Shown here: positions 22,165-30,905 of the stretch, piece after piece
Layout: every line of letters begins with the position of its first letter
How positions within the stretch are numbered: the stretch's first letter is position 1
Assembly (NCBI RefSeq): GCF_040500525.1
Contig: NZ_CP159402.1
Coordinates: forward strand, 2,355,501-2,419,500
Length of the DNA: 64,000 nucleotides
Direction: 5' to 3'
DNA from: Azospirillum formosense
GTDB lineage: Bacteria; Pseudomonadota; Alphaproteobacteria; Azospirillales; Azospirillaceae
Notes under the pieces: generated by a model
What the model was told of the DNA's origin: nothing
The model's database searches: none
What the model saw: only the letters and a program-made list of their open reading frames with translations
Translations under genes and position numbers: made by a program

Positions 22165-23706
22165 TCAGGCGACGGCGCGCAGGTCGGTGTCGCGCGCCCC
22201 GCCCCGCAGGTCGCGGTCCAGGCTGTCGGCGGCGATCCAGCCCGACATCAGCACCATCGGCATGCCCGGCCCGGGATGGGCGGCGCCGCCGGCCAGATAC
22301 AGCCCCGCGACGTCGCGCGAGCGGTTGCCCGGCTTGAAGGCTCCCATGAAGCGGCCGTGGCTGGCCAGCCCGTAGATGGCGCCGTTCAGCACGCGGTAGC
22401 GGTCGTGGATGTCCTGCGGGGTCAGGACGCGCTCGACGCGGATGCGGTCCTCCAGGTCGGCCATGCCGGCGGTGCGCTTCAGCTTGTCGAAGACGGTGCG
22501 GCGGTAGTCCGGCAGCATCCGCGACCAGTCGTGGTGCGGCCGCAGGTAGGGGGTGTGGACCAGCACATAGAGCGCCTCGCCCCCCGGCGGCGCCACGCCG
22601 GGCTCGGTGCGGGCCGGGGCGGCGATGTAGCAGGTCGGGTCGGGCGCCGGCTCGCCGCGGCGGTAGATCCAGTCGAACTCCTCCGCCGGGTCGCGCGAGA
22701 AGACGAAGTCGTGGTGCAGCAGGTGGTCGTAGCCGCGGTCGAGCCCGAGATAGAAGACCACGCCCGAGCAGGCCGGCTCGTAGCGGCGGCGCTTGCGGAA
22801 GCGCTTGGCCGGGGCGCCGCCCACCAGCTCCTCGTAGGTGCGGACGGAATCCATGTTGGAGACCACCGCCGACACCGGGATGCGCTCCCCGCCATCGGTC
22901 TCGACGGCGGTGACGCGCTTGTCCGTTACCTCCAGCCGGCGCACGCCGGTGCCGGTGCGGATCTCGACGCCGAGGCGCCGGGCCACCCGCTCCAGCGCCA
23001 CCGGAACGGCGCGGGTGCCGCCCATCGGGTACCAGACGCCGTCGTTGGTCTGCATGTGGGCGATGGCGCAGAGCACCGCCGGGGAGCCGTAGGGGGAGGA
23101 CCCGACATACTGGGTGAAATGGTCCAGCATCTGGGCGGCGCGCGCGTCGGGGACGTGGCTGCGGATGGTGCCGGCCACCGTGCTGCCCATGCGCAGCGCC
23201 AGCACGTCGGACAGGGTGCTGGTGTTCATGCTGTCGCGGAGCTTCAGCGTGTCGCCGAGATCCTCCACCGACTTCCAGAAGAAGAAGCGTTCGGAAATGC
23301 CGTGCAGACGCTCCGACAGCGCCTGGAAGCGGCGGTAGCCCTCCCCGGCGCCGCGGCCGGGGGTCAGCCGGTCAAGCTCCGCGGCCATCGCGCCGATGTT
23401 CTCCGACAGGTCGAGCACGGTGCCGTCGTCGAAGAAGCAGCGCCATTGCGGCTCCAGCCGGACCAGCTCCAGCTCGCGGTCGAGGTCGCAGCCGGCCTCC
23501 GCCAAGATGCGGCGCAGGACGCGCGGCACGGTCAGGATGGTCGGCCCCATGTCGAAGCGGAAGCCGCCCTCCTCCAGAACCGCCGCCTTGCCGCCGACCC
23601 AGTCGTTCTTTTCCAGAAGCACCACCTTGTGGCCGCGCGCCGCCAGAACCACCGCCGACGCCAGCCCGCCCAGGCCGCCGCCGATCACCGCGATCCGATC
23701 CGTCAT
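22165..23706 (-). CDS. CrtI-family desaturase/oxidase (second of two, CrtP/CrtNb-like)
   Basis: A 513-aa FAD-dependent amine-oxidase-fold enzyme. The N-terminal dinucleotide-binding motif is IAVIGGGLGGLASAVVLAARG, the family segment GGKAAVLEEGGFRFDMGPTIL follows, and the C-terminal FAD-contact motif is AGGAAHPGPGMPMVLMSGW. This is the CrtI/CrtN/CrtP superfamily. The partner gene immediately upstream encodes a second member; in clusters with two such genes one usually desaturates the backbone and the other oxidises terminal methyl groups. The C-terminal GGAAHPGPG variant and the adjacent aldehyde dehydrogenase suggest this may be the oxidase, but that is uncertain. ATGA overlap with the upstream gene. 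Confidence 0.9.
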   Translation of the reverse strand: MTDRIAVIGGGLGGLASAVVLAARGHKVVLLEKNDWVGGKAAVLEEGGFRFDMGPTILTVPRVLRRILAEAGCDLDRELELVRLEPQWRCFFDDGTVLDLSENIGAMAAELDRLTPGRGAGEGYRRFQALSERLHGISERFFFWKSVEDLGDTLKLRDSMNTSTLSDVLALRMGSTVAGTIRSHVPDARAAQMLDHFTQYVGSSPYGSPAVLCAIAHMQTNDGVWYPMGGTRAVPVALERVARRLGVEIRTGTGVRRLEVTDKRVTAVETDGGERIPVSAVVSNMDSVRTYEELVGGAPAKRFRKRRRYEPACSGVVFYLGLDRGYDHLLHHDFVFSRDPAEEFDWIYRRGEPAPDPTCYIAAPARTEPGVAPPGGEALYVLVHTPYLRPHHDWSRMLPDYRRTVFDKLKRTAGMADLEDRIRVERVLTPQDIHDRYRVLNGAIYGLASHGRFMGAFKPGNRSRDVAGLYLAGGAAHPGPGMPMVLMSGWIAADSLDRDLRGGARDTDLRAVA

Positions 23707-25256
23707 GCCAGTCCCCCCGCTACGGCCCGCTTGGGCAGGCCGGACAGTCCCATGGTTTCGCTGCGCCAGGGCGTCGGCAGGCCCAGCTCCGAGGCCAGCA
23801 GCCGCGACGTGATGCGCGCGCCTTCGAAGATCACCGGCAGGCCGCTGCCGGGGTGGGTGCCGCCGCCCACCAGATAGACTCCGTCCAGATCCTCGAACCG
23901 GTTGTGCGGCCGCAGGTGGAGCATCTGGTCCAGGCTGTGCGCCAGATTGAAGGTGGCGCCGCGGTGCACCGCGAACTGGCGGTCCCAGTCGGCCGGAGTC
24001 ACCACGCGCTCCACCCGGATGCGGCGCTCCAGATCGGTCAGGCCGAAGCCGGCCAGCCGGTCGAGCACGAGGCGGCGGTAGCGCGGCGCCTCGGCCGCCC
24101 AGTCGATGTGGCCGCGCTGGTGGCCGACCGGCACCAGGATGTAGAGGGTGCTGCCGCCGGGCGGGGCGAGGTCCGGGTCGGTGGCGCAGGCGTTCTGCAC
24201 GTAGATCGACGGGCGGCGCGGCATCTCGCGCCCGTCCTCGATCTCGGCCAGATTGCGGGCGTAATCCTCCGCCAGATAGACGGTGTGGTGGTCCAGCCCC
24301 TCCATCCGTCCCTCGATGCCCAGATAGAGCATGAAGGTGGAGCAGGAGAATTTCTTGGTCGCGATGCGGGCGTCGGTCCAGCGGCGGCGCAGGTCGTCGG
24401 GCACCAGGGTCGTCATCGCGCGGGCGAAATCGGCGTTGATGACCAGCGCGTCGGCCGGATACTCGCCGGCCTCCGTCCGCACCCCGACGGCGCGGCGGCC
24501 CTGGAAGCGGATGTGGCGCACCGTCTCGTTCAGCCGCACGGTGACGCCGAGACTTTCGGCCACCCGCCGCATCGCCTCCATCACCGCCTCGGTGCCGCCG
24601 CGCGGGTGGAAGACGCCGTGCTCGTGCTCCAGGAAGGAGAGGATGGTGAACAGGCTGGGGCAGCGGAAGGGCGACATGCCCAGATACTTGCTCTGGAAAG
24701 AGAAAGCGAGGCGGACGCGCGGGTCCTGGAAGTAACGGGACAGATCGCGGTCGACCGAACGCTGCGGCGAGAGCCGCCCCAGCGCCTTCAGCATCGGCAG
24801 CGACGCCAGCGCCCAGGGGCTCGAGAAGTCGGTTTCCAGGATCGGGCGGAACAGCTCCATCTTCGCGCGGTTGTCGGCCAGGAACCGCGGCAGCCCCTGG
24901 GCGTCGCGCGGGTCGAGGCGGGCGATCTCCGCCATCAGCGCCTTCATCTCGGCGTGGACCCGCATCTCCCCGCCGGCCTCGAAGACCAGCCGGTAGAGCG
25001 GGTCGAGGCGGATCAGATCGACCTCGTCCGACAGGCGGCGCCCGCAGGCCTCGAAAATCTCCTCGAGGATGCGGGGATAGAGGAAGAAGGTCGGCCCGCT
25101 GTCGAAGCGGTACCCGTCGAGCGCGAAGCCGGCCGACCGGCCGCCGACGCGGTCCTGCCGCTCCAGCACGGTGACCTTCGCCCCGGTGAGCGCCAGGAGC
25201 ATCGCGGATGCCAATCCACCGGGCCCAGCGCCAATGATCACGACTTGCCGTTCCAT
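23703..25256 (-). CDS. CrtI-family carotenoid desaturase (first of two, CrtN-like)
   Basis: A 517-aa FAD-dependent desaturase. It begins VVIIGAGPGGLASAMLLALTG and carries RVGGRSAGFALDGYRFDSGP, and ends with the classical family signature YLVGGGTHPGSGLPVIFEGA. This form of the signature is common to CrtI and CrtN enzymes that desaturate phytoene or dehydrosqualene. It is the first gene of a five-gene operon on the minus strand. The start at ATG 25256 gives the standard N-terminus; the frame stays open upstream to 25334, and no strong ribosome binding site is visible. The true substrate (C30 or C40) cannot be told from sequence alone. Confidence 0.92.
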   Translation of the reverse strand: MERQVVIIGAGPGGLASAMLLALTGAKVTVLERQDRVGGRSAGFALDGYRFDSGPTFFLYPRILEEIFEACGRRLSDEVDLIRLDPLYRLVFEAGGEMRVHAEMKALMAEIARLDPRDAQGLPRFLADNRAKMELFRPILETDFSSPWALASLPMLKALGRLSPQRSVDRDLSRYFQDPRVRLAFSFQSKYLGMSPFRCPSLFTILSFLEHEHGVFHPRGGTEAVMEAMRRVAESLGVTVRLNETVRHIRFQGRRAVGVRTEAGEYPADALVINADFARAMTTLVPDDLRRRWTDARIATKKFSCSTFMLYLGIEGRMEGLDHHTVYLAEDYARNLAEIEDGREMPRRPSIYVQNACATDPDLAPPGGSTLYILVPVGHQRGHIDWAAEAPRYRRLVLDRLAGFGLTDLERRIRVERVVTPADWDRQFAVHRGATFNLAHSLDQMLHLRPHNRFEDLDGVYLVGGGTHPGSGLPVIFEGARITSRLLASELGLPTPWRSETMGLSGLPKRAVAGGLA

Positions 25257-25319
25257 CCGCTTGTCAAACGCTCCCGAGCTGCCGACTTGTGTGAAGGCAG
25301 TTACGAACATGGACCGGAA
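25257..25319. promoter_or_regulatory. Short divergent promoter region of the carotenoid cluster
   Basis: Only 63 bases separate the starts of the desaturase operon (leftward) and the aldehyde dehydrogenase gene (rightward). Both promoters, or a shared bidirectional control site, must lie here or overlap the coding starts. I see no confident -35/-10 pair. Confidence 0.4.
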
Positions 25320-26792
25320 ATGGATCACAGCCACAATGCCACCTCTCCAGGTGTAACCCCTTGGACAAGCGGGGCCGGTGATCCATTTTCAACTGCGCGC
25401 GCGGCGTGGGCCGGCGGCAATACAGGCGAAAGACTGTCCATCATCCGCAACATCCGCCGCCGCATCGCGGCGGATGCGGAGGACCTCGTGCACACGCTGG
25501 CGACCCGCCCCGGACGGAGCGCGGCCGAAAGCCTGAGCGCGGAAATCCTGCCGCTGGCCGAGGCCTGCCGCTTCCTGGAGCGCGAGGCCGCTGCGCTGCT
25601 GGCGCCGCGGCGGCTGGGGGCGCGCGGCCGACCGGTCTGGCTGTTCGGCGTCGCGGCGGAGGTGCGCCGCGAGCCGTTCGGCACCGTCCTGATCGTCGGC
25701 CCGTCCAATTACCCGCTGCTGCTGCCGGGGGTGCAGGCGCTCCAGGCGCTGACCGCCGGGAACACGGTGCTGGTCAAGCCGGCGCCCGGCTGCTCGGCGC
25801 CGATGGAACGGCTGGCGGACTGGCTGGCCGAGGCCGGCCTTCCGGATGGCCTGTTCCAGCTGCTCGACGAATCGCCCGACGCGGTGTCCGACGCGATCAC
25901 CGCCGGCATCGACAAGCTGGTGCTGACCGGATCGGCCGCCACCGGCCGGGCGGTGGCCCGCCAGCTCGCCGATGGGCTGGTGCCCTCCACCATGGAGTTG
26001 TCGGGGAACGACGCGGTGTTCGTCCTGCCGGGCGCCGACCTTGGCACGGTCGCCCGCGCGCTGGCCTTCGGCCTGCGGCTCAACGGGTCCGCCACCTGCA
26101 TCGCGCCGCGCCGGGTCTTCGTGCCGCGCGCCCTGGCGGGCGAGTTGGAAAAAGCGCTGACCGCCGCCGTGGCGGCGATCCCGGCGGCGGCGGTGCCGCT
26201 GCCGTTGCGGCGCCGGCTGGTCGGGCTGGTCCGCGCGGCGATGGCGGAGGGCGCCCGCCCGCTCGGCCCTCTGCCCGACGACGCGGACCCGGCGATGGCG
26301 CCGTTGATCGTGGCCGACGCGCGGCCGGGCATGGCGCTGCTGCGCGAGGAGCTGTTCGCCCCCATCCTGTCGCTGGTGCCGGTCCGCGACATGGGGGAGG
26401 CGCTGGAGGCCGCCGCCCGGAGCCCCTACGCGCTCGGCGCCTCGGTCTTCGGGCCGGAGGCGGAGGCGCGCGCCCTGGCCGGGCGGCTGGACGCCGGGAC
26501 GGTGACGGTCAACGACCTGATCGTGCCGACCGCCGACCCCCGCCTGCCCTTCGGCGGACGCCGAGCCAGCGGCTGGGGCGTCACGCGCGGGGCCGAAGGG
26601 CTGCTGGAGATGACGCGGGTGAAGACCGTCTCGGTGCGGCGCGGCCGGCGGCTTCCCCACACCGACCCGCCGCGCGACGGCGACGCGGCGCTCATGCTGG
26701 CGGCGATCCGCCTGCTCCACGGCGGTCCCGGCGCCCGTGCCGGGGCCTTCCGGACCCTGATCCAGGCCCTGCGCGACCGCCGGCCCGACTGA
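25320..26792 (+). CDS. Aldehyde dehydrogenase, probable carotenoid-aldehyde oxidation
   Basis: A 490-aa NAD(P)-dependent aldehyde dehydrogenase. Visible motifs are the coenzyme-binding IVGPSNYPLLLPG and VLTGSAATGRAVA, the general-base glutamate in MELSGND, and the nucleophile cysteine in NGSATCIAPRRVFV. A C-terminal catalytic-domain motif LPFGGRRASGWGV is present. It is divergent from the carotenoid operon and resembles the arrangement where an aldehyde dehydrogenase (AldH/CrtNc) oxidises the terminal aldehyde made by a CrtP-type oxidase to the acid that is then glycosylated. The start at ATG 25320 is a best guess; there is no strong ribosome site. Followed closely by the DUF4126 gene. Confidence 0.9.
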   Translation: MDHSHNATSPGVTPWTSGAGDPFSTARAAWAGGNTGERLSIIRNIRRRIAADAEDLVHTLATRPGRSAAESLSAEILPLAEACRFLEREAAALLAPRRLGARGRPVWLFGVAAEVRREPFGTVLIVGPSNYPLLLPGVQALQALTAGNTVLVKPAPGCSAPMERLADWLAEAGLPDGLFQLLDESPDAVSDAITAGIDKLVLTGSAATGRAVARQLADGLVPSTMELSGNDAVFVLPGADLGTVARALAFGLRLNGSATCIAPRRVFVPRALAGELEKALTAAVAAIPAAAVPLPLRRRLVGLVRAAMAEGARPLGPLPDDADPAMAPLIVADARPGMALLREELFAPILSLVPVRDMGEALEAAARSPYALGASVFGPEAEARALAGRLDAGTVTVNDLIVPTADPRLPFGGRRASGWGVTRGAEGLLEMTRVKTVSVRRGRRLPHTDPPRDGDAALMLAAIRLLHGGPGARAGAFRTLIQALRDRRPD

Positions 26793-26806
26793 CGCGGAGT
26801 CCCCCG

Positions 26807-27268
26807 ATGACCGTCCTTTTGCTCGCCGTCCTGATCGGCGCCGTCGCCGGTTCGCGCACCATGCTCGCACCGGCGGCGGTCTCCTGGGCCGCCTACGGCG
26901 GCTGGCTCGACCTGTCGGGAAGCTGGCTGTTCTTCCTCGGCCACCCGGTGTCGCCCTGGGTCTTCACCGCGATGGCGGTGGGGGAGCTGGTTGCCGACAA
27001 GCTGCCCAGCACCCCCAGCCGCAAACGTCCCTTCCCCTTCGCCAGCCGCATCGCCAGCGGCGCCATCGCCGGCGCGGCCATCGGAGCGAACGCGGGCTCG
27101 TGGGTGCCCGGGCTGATCGCCGGCGGGCTCGGCGCGGTCGCCGGCACGCTCCTTTTCTACGAAGCGCGCCGGCGCATGGCCGCCGCCTTCGGCCGCGACC
27201 GGCCGGCGGCGCTGATCGAGGACGCGGTGGCGCTGGCCGTCGCGCTGCTCGTCGTGGCCGCGGCGTAA
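26807..27268 (+). CDS. DUF4126 family membrane protein
   Basis: A 153-aa protein with about four to five hydrophobic helices and glycine-rich turns (LIGAVAGSRTMLAPAAVSWAAY near the start, ASGAIAGAAIGANAGSWVPG in the middle), which is the DUF4126 pattern. Function is unknown. The central ELVADKLPSTPSRKRP segment is a conserved family loop. It starts 14 bases after the aldehyde dehydrogenase stop and is probably cotranscribed; whether it serves the carotenoid pathway is unclear. It converges with mtnA. Confidence 0.8.
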   Translation: MTVLLLAVLIGAVAGSRTMLAPAAVSWAAYGGWLDLSGSWLFFLGHPVSPWVFTAMAVGELVADKLPSTPSRKRPFPFASRIASGAIAGAAIGANAGSWVPGLIAGGLGAVAGTLLFYEARRRMAAAFGRDRPAALIEDAVALAVALLVVAAA

Positions 27269-27290
27269 GCGGCTTTTCGGAAAGAGGGGG

Positions 27291-28397
27291 TCAGCGCGCC
27301 GCGCCGCCCTGCTCCGGGAACAGGCCCGACAGCCCCTCCCGGCTCGCCGGGCAGACGCCGCGCTCAGTCACCAGACCGGTCACCAGACGGGCCGGGGTCA
27401 CGTCGAAGCCGTAATTGACCGCCGGGCTGCCGGCCGGGGTGACGCGGATGGTCTCGATCCGCCCGTCGGCGGTGATGCCGGTCAGCTCGGTCACCTCGCG
27501 GGCGTCGCGCTCCTCGATGGGGATTTCCCTCACCCCGTCGGCCATGCCCCAGTCGATGGTCGGCGAGGGCAGCGCGACGTAGAAGGGCACGCCGTTGTCG
27601 TGGGCGGCCAAGGCCTTCAGGTAGGTGCCGATCTTGTTGCAGACGTCGCCGGTCGCCGTGGTGCGGTCGGTGCCGACGATGCACAGGTCGACCATGCCGT
27701 GCTGCATCAGGTGGCCGCCGGTGTTGTCCACCACCACCGTGTGGGGCACGCCGTGGCGGTTCAGCTCCCAGGCGGTCAGGCTGGCGCCCTGGTTGCGCGG
27801 GCGCGTCTCGTCCACCCAGACATGCAGGGGGATGCCCTCCTCGAAGGCGACATAGACCGGGGCCAGCGCCGTGCCCCAATCCACGGTGGCGAGCCAGCCG
27901 GCGTTGCAATGGGTCAGCACGTTCACCGGCTCGCCCGGGGCCTTGCGGCGGGCGGCCTCGCGGATCAGGGCGGCACCATGCTCCCCGATGGCGCGGTTGA
28001 TGGCCACATCCTCGTCGCAGACCGCCGCGGCCTCGGCGTAGGCGGCCTCGGCGCGGGCGGCGGGCGGCAGCGGCGCCAGACGGGCGCGCATCCGCTCCAG
28101 CGCCCAGCGCAGATTGACCGCGGTCGGGCGGGTGGCGAGCAGCCGGGCGCCGGCCTCCTCCAGAGCGGCGTCGGACGGGTCGGCCCGCATGGCCAGCGCG
28201 ACGCCGTAGGCGGCGGTCGCCCCGATCAGCGGCGCCCCGCGCACCAGCATGGCGCGGATGGCATGGGCGGCTTCCTCGAGGTTTGTCAGCCGCGCGACGG
28301 CGAAATCATGCGGCATCCGCGTCTGGTCGATGATCTCCACCGCCCAGCCGTCCTGCGCCGGCCAGATGGTGCGGTAGGCCGTGCCGTCGATCTTCAT
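27291..28397 (-). CDS. mtnA: S-methyl-5-thioribose-1-phosphate isomerase
   Basis: Isomerises methylthioribose-1-phosphate to methylthioribulose-1-phosphate in the methionine salvage pathway (or the related dihydroxyacetone-phosphate shunt). The 368-aa product has [13 protein letters not shown], the catalytic-cysteine segment [28 protein letters not shown] and the catalytic-aspartate segment [24 protein letters not shown] at 28397 ([12 protein letters not shown]) fits the family start; the frame is open further upstream. No other salvage gene is adjacent. Confidence 0.95.
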   Translation of the reverse strand: MKIDGTAYRTIWPAQDGWAVEIIDQTRMPHDFAVARLTNLEEAAHAIRAMLVRGAPLIGATAAYGVALAMRADPSDAALEEAGARLLATRPTAVNLRWALERMRARLAPLPPAARAEAAYAEAAAVCDEDVAINRAIGEHGAALIREAARRKAPGEPVNVLTHCNAGWLATVDWGTALAPVYVAFEEGIPLHVWVDETRPRNQGASLTAWELNRHGVPHTVVVDNTGGHLMQHGMVDLCIVGTDRTTATGDVCNKIGTYLKALAAHDNGVPFYVALPSPTIDWGMADGVREIPIEERDAREVTELTGITADGRIETIRVTPAGSPAVNYGFDVTPARLVTGLVTERGVCPASREGLSGLFPEQGGAAR

Positions 28398-28542
28398 ACG
28401 CCATACTCCCCGCGCTCGATGCCGCTTCGGCCTTTCGGCCCGGCGCGACAATAGGGGGTGGCGCGGCGCGGTTCAACGGGCGTACCCAGGGAACAGGAGC
28501 CTGCAAAAAAGTGTTGGTCCGCCACGAAAGCCACGACCTTCG

Positions 28543-30252
28543 ATGCTCAACGGCCTCTCCCCCATGCCCCTGCGCGCCCTGCGATCCAAAGGTTCCCCAC
28601 TGCTCTACCGGATGCCGGGATCGGCGCTGGTGCTGATGGTCTGCGCGGTGGCGCTGCTGCTGACGCTCGGCCTGTCGGCCAGCTTCGCGCTGCGCGACCG
28701 GGCGGCGGCCCTGCAGCACGCCCAGGACACCGCCGGCAACGCCAGCCTGCTGGTCGCGGAGCACGCGGCCCGGCTGGTGGAGACCAGCGACCTGATCCTG
28801 AAGCAGGCGGTCCAGCTCGCCGGGCCGGCGGACGCCCCGCTGCCCAACGACCGCGCGGCCTGGGAGCGCTACGCGGCGCTGGTGCGGGGCACCCCCTATC
28901 TGGTGTCGATCTGGCTGTTCGACGCCGAAGGCAACGCCGTCCTGACCACCCGCCGCTTTCCCACGCCGGCGATGAGCGTCGCCGACCGCGATTACTTCCT
29001 GGCCCAGCGGACGGGCGGCAGCGAGGCGGGCGGCCATCTCTTCATCACCGCCCTGGACAACAGCCGGTACAGCCAGGAGCCGCTGATCCTCCTCTCGCGC
29101 CCGCTGGCCGCCGCGCCGGGGCAGTTCCGCGGCGTGGCCCTGGTCGCCGTCTCGCCGCGCTACGTCCGCGACATCTACAAGAGCTTCGACTTCGACTACG
29201 CCCGTTCCATCACCCTGCGCCGGGCCGACGGCACGGTGCTGCTGCACGAGACCCAGGGGCCGGACGCCACCGACAGCGCCCCGGCGGAAGCCGCCGGGGA
29301 GCCGGAAATCACCGCGCTGCGCCGGGTGGACAGCGTGCCGCTGACCGCCGAGGTGGCCATTCCGGTGAGCAGCGTCATGGCGCGCTGGCGCGGGCAGCTC
29401 TGGACCTACATCTCCTACGCCTTGGCCGCGCTGGCCGCGGTGTCGGTGATCGGCGGGATGGCCCTGCAGCGCGCCCGGCGGGAGCGGCAGGCGGAGAACG
29501 CGCTCCAGCACGCCTACGACACGCTGGAGGAGCGGGTGCACCAGCGCACGGCGGAGCTGGAGCGGACCAACGCCCAACTCGAAACGGCGGTGACCGACAA
29601 GGAGGTCCTGCTGAAGGAGGTCCAGCACCGGGTGAAGAACAACCTGCAGGTCATCTGCAGCCTGCTGCGCCTCCAGGCCGCCCGCATCGACGAGCCGGCG
29701 CGCCGCGCCTTCGACGAGAGCCTGCGCCGCATCCAGTGCATGAGCCTGATGCAGGAGCTGCTCTACCGCTCCGACCAGCCGGCGCGCATCGACTTCGCCG
29801 ACTACCTGCGGCAGCTCTGCGACGGGCTGGTCCGCTCGACCAACCCGACCGGGGCCCGGCTGACGGTGAACGCCCCCCAGCCCTGGAGCCTGGACGTGGA
29901 CCAGGCGACCCCGCTCGCCCTGATCGCCAGCGAGCTGGTGTCCAACGCGCTGCTCCACGCCTTCCCCCTCGGCCATCCCGGCACGATCACGGTCGCGCTG
30001 CTGCCGGAGGGGGAGGAGGGCATGCGGATGGTGGTGCGCGACGACGGCACCGGCCTGCCGCCCGATCCGTCCGCCGCCCAGAACCGCGCGACCGACAAGC
30101 GCCAGAGCGGGCTGGGGCTGGTTCTGGTCCGGGCGCTGGCCCAGCAGGCCGGGGCGGCTGTGACCATCGACCGCCAGCCGGACGGCGGGCCGGGCACCCG
30201 CTTCATCGTGTCGGTGCCGACCCTCGCCAAGACGCAGACGAAAGCCGCCTGA
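28543..30252 (+). CDS. Sensor histidine kinase, PDC sensor with HisKA_2-type kinase core
   Basis: A 569-aa kinase with one membrane helix near residues 20-40, an extracytoplasmic PDC/dCache sensor (about 45-275), a second helix (about 290-310), a coiled coil (LEERVHQRTAELERTNAQLE) and a HisKA_2 dimerisation domain with the H-box LLKEVQHRVKNNLQVICSLL. The HATPase domain has SNALLHAF as N-box and SGLGLVLV as G-box. There is no receiver domain and no adjacent response regulator, so the partner is encoded elsewhere. ATG at 28564 is an alternative start. Its sensor domain resembles that of the hybrid kinase at the left edge of the window. Confidence 0.9.
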   Translation: MLNGLSPMPLRALRSKGSPLLYRMPGSALVLMVCAVALLLTLGLSASFALRDRAAALQHAQDTAGNASLLVAEHAARLVETSDLILKQAVQLAGPADAPLPNDRAAWERYAALVRGTPYLVSIWLFDAEGNAVLTTRRFPTPAMSVADRDYFLAQRTGGSEAGGHLFITALDNSRYSQEPLILLSRPLAAAPGQFRGVALVAVSPRYVRDIYKSFDFDYARSITLRRADGTVLLHETQGPDATDSAPAEAAGEPEITALRRVDSVPLTAEVAIPVSSVMARWRGQLWTYISYALAALAAVSVIGGMALQRARRERQAENALQHAYDTLEERVHQRTAELERTNAQLETAVTDKEVLLKEVQHRVKNNLQVICSLLRLQAARIDEPARRAFDESLRRIQCMSLMQELLYRSDQPARIDFADYLRQLCDGLVRSTNPTGARLTVNAPQPWSLDVDQATPLALIASELVSNALLHAFPLGHPGTITVALLPEGEEGMRMVVRDDGTGLPPDPSAAQNRATDKRQSGLGLVLVRALAQQAGAAVTIDRQPDGGPGTRFIVSVPTLAKTQTKAA

Positions 30253-30288
30253 AGGGGGGTGCCTGAAGGGGGCGCCTGAGATGCGGCG

Positions 30289-30861
30289 TCAGGGCCGCGG
30301 CGGCTCCAGGCGCAGATAGACCATGGCGGAAGCGAGCGCGCTGGCGTAGGCGTCCTCCCCGGCACGCGGCGGCAGGTCGAGATCGCGCAGGATGCTGTCC
30401 AGCCGCAGGTCGACCGCGTATTTGCCGGGCGCCTTGGCCTTGCGGCCGTAATAGAGGCTGGACACCTCGATGCGCGGGTTCGGCAGGGCCATGCCGACCA
30501 TCGGCTGCACCAGCCGGTCGAGAAGCCCCACGGTGAAATCCAGGTAGTAACCGACCAGCGGCCGGTTGCCGATGAAGGCCAGCAGGCGGGACAGCGCCGG
30601 CTCCGCCGGTTCGGTGGGCCAGAAGGACAGGATCAGGCGCTGGCTGGTCAGGACGCGGCTGCCGCGGATGCGCAGCGCGGCGACGCTGCGCAGATCCGCC
30701 GTGGCCGCGTCGAAGGAGGTGGCCTCGCAATGGATCGCCACCCGCTCCCCGCTCTCCTCCCCCGACAGCAGAAGGGCGCGGTCGGGATGTTCAGGCATGG
30801 CCGGGACGGGCGGCGCGACCACCCCGTTGGCCACCACACCGGCAATGGTCTCGGTCGGCAT
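30289..30861 (-). CDS. Degenerate DnaQ/RNase T-fold exonuclease-like protein
   Basis: A 190-aa protein that fits the 3'-5' exonuclease fold partnered with DUF294 proteins: RGSRVLTSQRLIL, LLAFIGNRPLVGYYLDFTVGLLDR and a C-terminal DAYASALASAMVYLRL. The active-site positions are changed. Motif I reads HCEAT where active enzymes have DxET; motif II has LDFTV where EFDV is usual; motif III has EDAYASAL where HDAFNDAL is usual. So it is probably not a nuclease but a structural or regulatory relative. GGAGG precedes ATG at 30861. It lies 44 bases downstream of the DUF294 gene and on the same strand. Confidence 0.78.
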   Translation of the reverse strand: MPTETIAGVVANGVVAPPVPAMPEHPDRALLLSGEESGERVAIHCEATSFDAATADLRSVAALRIRGSRVLTSQRLILSFWPTEPAEPALSRLLAFIGNRPLVGYYLDFTVGLLDRLVQPMVGMALPNPRIEVSSLYYGRKAKAPGKYAVDLRLDSILRDLDLPPRAGEDAYASALASAMVYLRLEPPRP

Positions 30862-30905
30862 GCCGCCTCCTCTCCCCGCGCGTCCGGCGGGTCAGCGATT
30901 CAGGG

